A DNA stretch of 64,000 bases, from the NCBI RefSeq assembly GCF_003173615.1, contig NZ_QGNA01000009.1, positions 62,001-126,000 of the forward strand. The letters run 5' to 3'. Origin of the DNA: Falsiroseomonas bella. Lineage in GTDB: Bacteria > Pseudomonadota > Alphaproteobacteria > Acetobacterales > Acetobacteraceae. Numbering within the stretch: position 1 is the stretch's first letter; each line of letters starts with the position of its first letter. Under the pieces are notes generated by a model, which was given only the letters and a program-made list of their open reading frames with translations, was not told the DNA's origin and made no database searches. A program made the position numbers and the translations under genes. Shown here one piece after another: positions 60,886 to 64,000 of this stretch.

Positions 60886-62358
60886 CTATCGGAATGGCGG
60901 CTCGTCGAAGCTGCGCAGCTTGCGGCTGTGCAGCGATCCCAGGTCGCCGCGCAGGATCTCCACCGCCTCCAGCCCGATCATCAGGTGCTGGCCCACCGCG
61001 CGCTCGTAGAAGGCGCTGGCCGCCCCCGGCAGCTTGATCTCGCCATGCAGCGGCCGGTCGGACACGCACAGCAGCGTCCCGTAGGGCACGCGGAAGCGGT
61101 AGCCCTGCGCGGCCAGCGTGCCGCTTTCCATGTCCACCGCGATGGCGCGCGAGAGGTTCAGCGGCCGCCGCTCGCGCGACCAGCGCAGCTCCCAGTTCCG
61201 GTCGTCATAGGTGACGACGGTGCCGGTGCGCAGCCGCCGCTTCAGCGCGTCGCCGCGCTCACCCGTCACGCGCGCCGCGGCTTCCTGCAGGGCGACCTGC
61301 ACCTCGGCCAGGGCGGGCAGGGGGATGTCCGGTGGCACCAGCTCGTCCAGGATGCGGTCGCGGCGCAGATAGGCATGCGCGAGGACGTAGTCGCCGATCG
61401 CCTGGCTGCCGCGCAGCCCCGCGCAATGCCCCACCATCAGCCAGCAATGCGGCCGCAGCACCGCCAGGTGGTCCGTGATGTTCTTCGCGTTGGACGGCCC
61501 GACGCCAATGTTCACCAGCGTCACGCCGCCCGAGCCGTCCGCCCGCGCCAGGTGGTAGGCCGGCATCTGGAAGCGGTGCCAGGGCGAGGCCGCGGTCAGC
61601 GCCTCCGCCGTGGCGCGCGGATCGGCGCCGACCTCGCCGCGCGCGATCTGCACGCCGCCCGGCAGCACCAGCCCGGACCAGGGGCTTTCCTCCCGCGCGA
61701 GTTCCGCCAGGCCCCAGCGGATGAACTGGTCCACGTAGCGATGGTAGTTGGTCAGCAGGATCCAGGGCTGGATCGCGCGCCAGTCGGTGCCCGTGTAGTG
61801 GACCAGGCGCCGCAGCGAGTAGTCCACCCGCGCCGCGTCGAAGAGGCCGAGCGGCAGCGGCGCGCCGGGCGCGGCCTGCCACAGGCTGTCCGCCACCTCG
61901 TCGCCCACCTCCGCCAGAGAGGGGGTCGGGAAGTGCCGCGCCAGCATCGCGCCCGTGGCGTCGCCCGCCTCCACGCCGCGGCCGGGCTCCAGCACATAGG
62001 GATAGGGGATTTCCTGGCCGCTAGGCCCGACCTCGGCGGTCGCGCCGAACTCCTCCATCAGCGGGCGCAGCTGCTCCAGCAGGTAGCGGCGGAAGAAGGC
62101 CGGCTGCGTGATGGTGGTTGCGTAGGTGCCGGGGGCCTGGAACTTGGCCCAGGCGCGGCGCGTCGCGGGGCGCGCGCCGCCCGCGGCATAGGTCAGCCGC
62201 AGCTCCGGATAGCGGAAGGCGGCGCGTTCCTCCGGCGTCGGCGGTGCGCCGCCGGCCATCACGCGCTCCAGCGCGGCGCGCAGCGCCGTGCTCGCCTGTC
62301 CGTGCAGCGTCGCCAAGGCCGCGATCGCGGCCTCCGGCGTCGCGCAACGCGTCGTCAC
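60886..62358 (-). CDS. amn: AMP nucleosidase
   Basis: 490 residues. Hydrolyses AMP to adenine and ribose 5-phosphate. The N-terminal AMN domain is 1-170 and the C-terminal domain is purine-phosphorylase-like, with GVGPSNAKNITDHLAVLRP, MVGHCAGLRGSQ and the nucleoside-binding VDMESGTLAAQGYRFRVPYG. GTG 62358 is chosen: it overlaps the dps stop (GTGA) and gives the usual family length. ATG 62385 lies inside dps. It is co-transcribed with dps. Confidence 0.94.
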   Translation of the reverse strand: MTTRCATPEAAIAALATLHGQASTALRAALERVMAGGAPPTPEERAAFRYPELRLTYAAGGARPATRRAWAKFQAPGTYATTITQPAFFRRYLLEQLRPLMEEFGATAEVGPSGQEIPYPYVLEPGRGVEAGDATGAMLARHFPTPSLAEVGDEVADSLWQAAPGAPLPLGLFDAARVDYSLRRLVHYTGTDWRAIQPWILLTNYHRYVDQFIRWGLAELAREESPWSGLVLPGGVQIARGEVGADPRATAEALTAASPWHRFQMPAYHLARADGSGGVTLVNIGVGPSNAKNITDHLAVLRPHCWLMVGHCAGLRGSQAIGDYVLAHAYLRRDRILDELVPPDIPLPALAEVQVALQEAAARVTGERGDALKRRLRTGTVVTYDDRNWELRWSRERRPLNLSRAIAVDMESGTLAAQGYRFRVPYGTLLCVSDRPLHGEIKLPGAASAFYERAVGQHLMIGLEAVEILRGDLGSLHSRKLRSFDEPPFR

Positions 62359-62831
62359 CTCTCGGCCGTCGCCTCCAGCATCCATAGGGCCTTGTCCGTG
62401 TTCCTCGATACGCCGGTCAGGAGGTCCGCGGTGTCCGCATCGCCCGCCTCGTCGGTCGTGGCGATGCCTTCGCGGAGTGCTTTCGCCACCGCACCATAGC
62501 GCTCCAGCAGCGCGGCGACATGCTTTTCGCCGTCGCGCAGATCGGTCGGATAGGGAGGCAGGCGCGTGCTGCCCGCGACCGACTGGCTCGTGCCCATCGC
62601 GGTGCCGCCGAGCTGCACCAGCCGCTCCGCCAGCTCGTCGATGTCGGTCGCAAGGGTGGTGTAGAACTCTTCGAACATGGTGTGCAGCGCATGGAACTGC
62701 GGGCCCTTCACGTTCCAATGCGCCTGGCGCGTGGCGTTGTAGAGGTCGATGCCGTCCGTCAGGCAGCCCTGCAGCACGCCGATCGACGTCTTGCGGGCGT
62801 TGTCGTCCAGGTCGTTGCGCGTCTTCGGCAT
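62355..62831 (-). CDS. dps: DNA-protecting ferritin-like protein Dps
   Basis: 158 residues, 12-mer-forming iron-storage fold. The ferroxidase ligands lie in AHWNVKGPQFHALHTMFEEFY and DIDELAERL. It oxidises Fe(II) with peroxide and shields DNA in stress. It overlaps amn by GTGA, giving a two-gene stress/nucleotide-salvage unit. Confidence 0.95.
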   Translation of the reverse strand: MPKTRNDLDDNARKTSIGVLQGCLTDGIDLYNATRQAHWNVKGPQFHALHTMFEEFYTTLATDIDELAERLVQLGGTAMGTSQSVAGSTRLPPYPTDLRDGEKHVAALLERYGAVAKALREGIATTDEAGDADTADLLTGVSRNTDKALWMLEATAER

Positions 62832-62899
62832 GTCGGCTCCGAGGCTCCTTGTTGGCGGATGTGCAACCAACGCGGTGCGGTGCGGCCTCGTTCCGCTTG

Positions 62900-64000
62900 T
62901 CAGCGCAACATGTCGGGCATCACGTTCAGGTAGCGCGCCGCCTCGGGCGGCGCCGCGCCGCGCTGGAAGCCGGCGGCGCGCGCCAGCGCGGCGCGGTCGT
63001 GCTCCGTCAGCCGCTCCTCCTCCCGCAGATGCGCGGTCCAGCTCTCCACGATCCACAGCTCCACCCAGCGCTCGGGATGGGCCACGTCCTCATAGAGCCG
63101 CCATGCCAGCGCGCCGCCGCGCAGCCGCACGCCGCGGCATTCCTCCATCGCGGCCAGGAAGGCGCGGCGCTCGGCCGGGTCGATGGTGTAGCGCGTCACT
63201 TCCAGCACGCGGTGGCGGCCATCGGCCAGGATCGGCGCCAGGGTGGGATCGGCCGGCTCCGGCCGCGGTGCGACGCTGGCGCCGGCGGGTGCGGCGGCCG
63301 GGGCGGGAATCGCCTCGATGGACATGTGCCGCACCGCGATTCCCCCCAGCGCACATGCGGCGCCGAACGCTGCCAGCGCCAGCTTCAGCCCCACCACCTC
63401 GCCCGCCCAGCCGCCGAGCGCGGTGCCGAGCGCCAGCGCCCCGAAGGTCGCCACCTGGTAGAAGCCGAGTGCGCGCGCCCGCACCCAGGGCGGCGTCGCC
63501 AGCTGCGCCGCGGCCTGCAGGGTGGAGGCGCCGGCGAGCCAGGCGAAGCCGAATCCCATCATCGCCAGCAGCCCCACCGCCGCATGCGGCGCGGAGCCGA
63601 GCAGCGCCAGCGATCCGCCGCCGAGCAGGCTCGCCGCCACCACCATCGCGCCGCGATCGAGCCGCCCCCGCAGCGCCGGCAGCATGAAGCCGCCGATCAC
63701 CGCGCCGATCCCCATCGCCGCCAGCATCAGCCCGTACCATTCGGGCCCGAGCCCGAGGCCCTTGCGCACCACCAGCGGCAGCAGGCCCCAGATCGCGGCG
63801 AGACCGCCGAAGAAGACGCAGGCGCGGATCGTCGCCGCGCGCAGCGGCGGGCTGCCGCGCACGAAGCGCAGCCCGGCCCGCAGCGCGGACAGGAAGCTCT
63901 CCTTCGGCAGGCTGCTGCGCGGCGCCTCCCGCTTCCAGCTGGCCAGCGCGGCGATCGCCACCAGGAAGGCCAGCGCGTTCAGCGCGAAGGTCGCCTCCGG
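62900..64000 (-). CDS. MFS exporter with C-terminal monooxygenase-like domain (5' end outside window)
   Basis: The reading frame runs in from beyond base 64000, so the N-terminus is missing; 366 residues are seen. The hydrophobic part (e.g. GLLPLVVRKGLGLG, MGIGAVIGGFMLPALRGRLD, GFGFAWLAGASTLQAAAQL) matches the MFS_3/enterobactin-exporter-like family. After a Pro/Ala-rich linker (SIEAIPAPAAAPAGASVAP) the last ~100 residues (RHRVLEVTRYTIDP, WRLYEDVAHPERWVELWIVE) resemble a dimeric alpha-beta barrel domain often fused to this family. The substrate is unknown. Confidence 0.85.
   Translation of the reverse strand, partial: PEATFALNALAFLVAIAALASWKREAPRSSLPKESFLSALRAGLRFVRGSPPLRAATIRACVFFGGLAAIWGLLPLVVRKGLGLGPEWYGLMLAAMGIGAVIGGFMLPALRGRLDRGAMVVAASLLGGGSLALLGSAPHAAVGLLAMMGFGFAWLAGASTLQAAAQLATPPWVRARALGFYQVATFGALALGTALGGWAGEVVGLKLALAAFGAACALGGIAVRHMSIEAIPAPAAAPAGASVAPRPEPADPTLAPILADGRHRVLEVTRYTIDPAERRAFLAAMEECRGVRLRGGALAWRLYEDVAHPERWVELWIVESWTAHLREEERLTEHDRAALARAAGFQRGAAPPEAARYLNVMPDMLR

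Overview
The window is GC-rich DNA, dense with genes, with many ATGA and GTGA stop/start overlaps. It most resembles an aerobic alphaproteobacterium of the Rhodospirillales/Acetobacteraceae type. This is inferred from gene content: an NDUFS4-like complex I subunit, a c550-type cytochrome c, a Kdo/uronate surface-sugar block, a Pat-type acetyltransferase, a liv transporter and topoisomerase IV. No species call is possible by eye. There is no integrase, transposase, CRISPR array or rRNA.

Left part (1-9300). A thiamin-precursor ABC transporter operon (thiZ-thiX-thiY-like, minus strand) sits behind a TPP riboswitch. It is divergent from a class II histone-deacetylase-like deacetylase and a DUF192 protein. 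After tRNA-Pro come two unusual minus-strand genes with AT-rich flanks: a secreted-type zinc metalloprotease and an acidic, repeat-poor surface-type protein.

Envelope sugar block (9335-14901). ugd (UDP-glucuronate synthesis) is divergent from a UDP-glucuronate 4-epimerase-like gene, kdsA, kdsB, kdsD and the NDUFS4-like subunit. An orphan TpsB-type outer-membrane transporter, tRNA-Arg, an XRE regulator and a FkbM methyltransferase follow.

Central metabolism (18594-36652). cysK-cysE come first, then an AstE-like deacylase, an enoyl-CoA hydratase and a thiolase-like gene closed by a strong terminator. An isolated phage-structural-like gene comes next. A minus-strand operon then holds a mesaconyl-CoA C1-C4 CoA-transferase (Mct), a methylsuccinyl-CoA dehydrogenase-like enzyme and a DEAD-box helicase. 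An aminotransferase, a cytochrome c and a complete branched-chain amino-acid-type ABC operon (livGF, SBP, livHM) ending in a GAF-domain gene complete the region.

Right part (36801-64000). This holds tandem glutathione S-transferases, an M24 peptidase, an EamA transporter, the ABC-F protein Uup, a membrane-anchored metallophosphoesterase, tamA-tamB, an M20 amidohydrolase and a histidine kinase/response regulator/DUF411 set. It ends with an HSL-family hydrolase, a Pat-like acyltransferase, parE, dps-amn and an MFS exporter cut by the window edge.

The most interesting signals are four. The first is the Mct plus methylsuccinyl-CoA dehydrogenase gene pair, which suggests a branch of C5-dicarboxylate CoA metabolism. 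The second is the TPP aptamer whose 3' core appears to double as the ribosome-binding site. The third is a TpsB gene whose signal peptide is reachable only from a non-canonical start. The fourth is the AT-rich protease/surface-protein pair.
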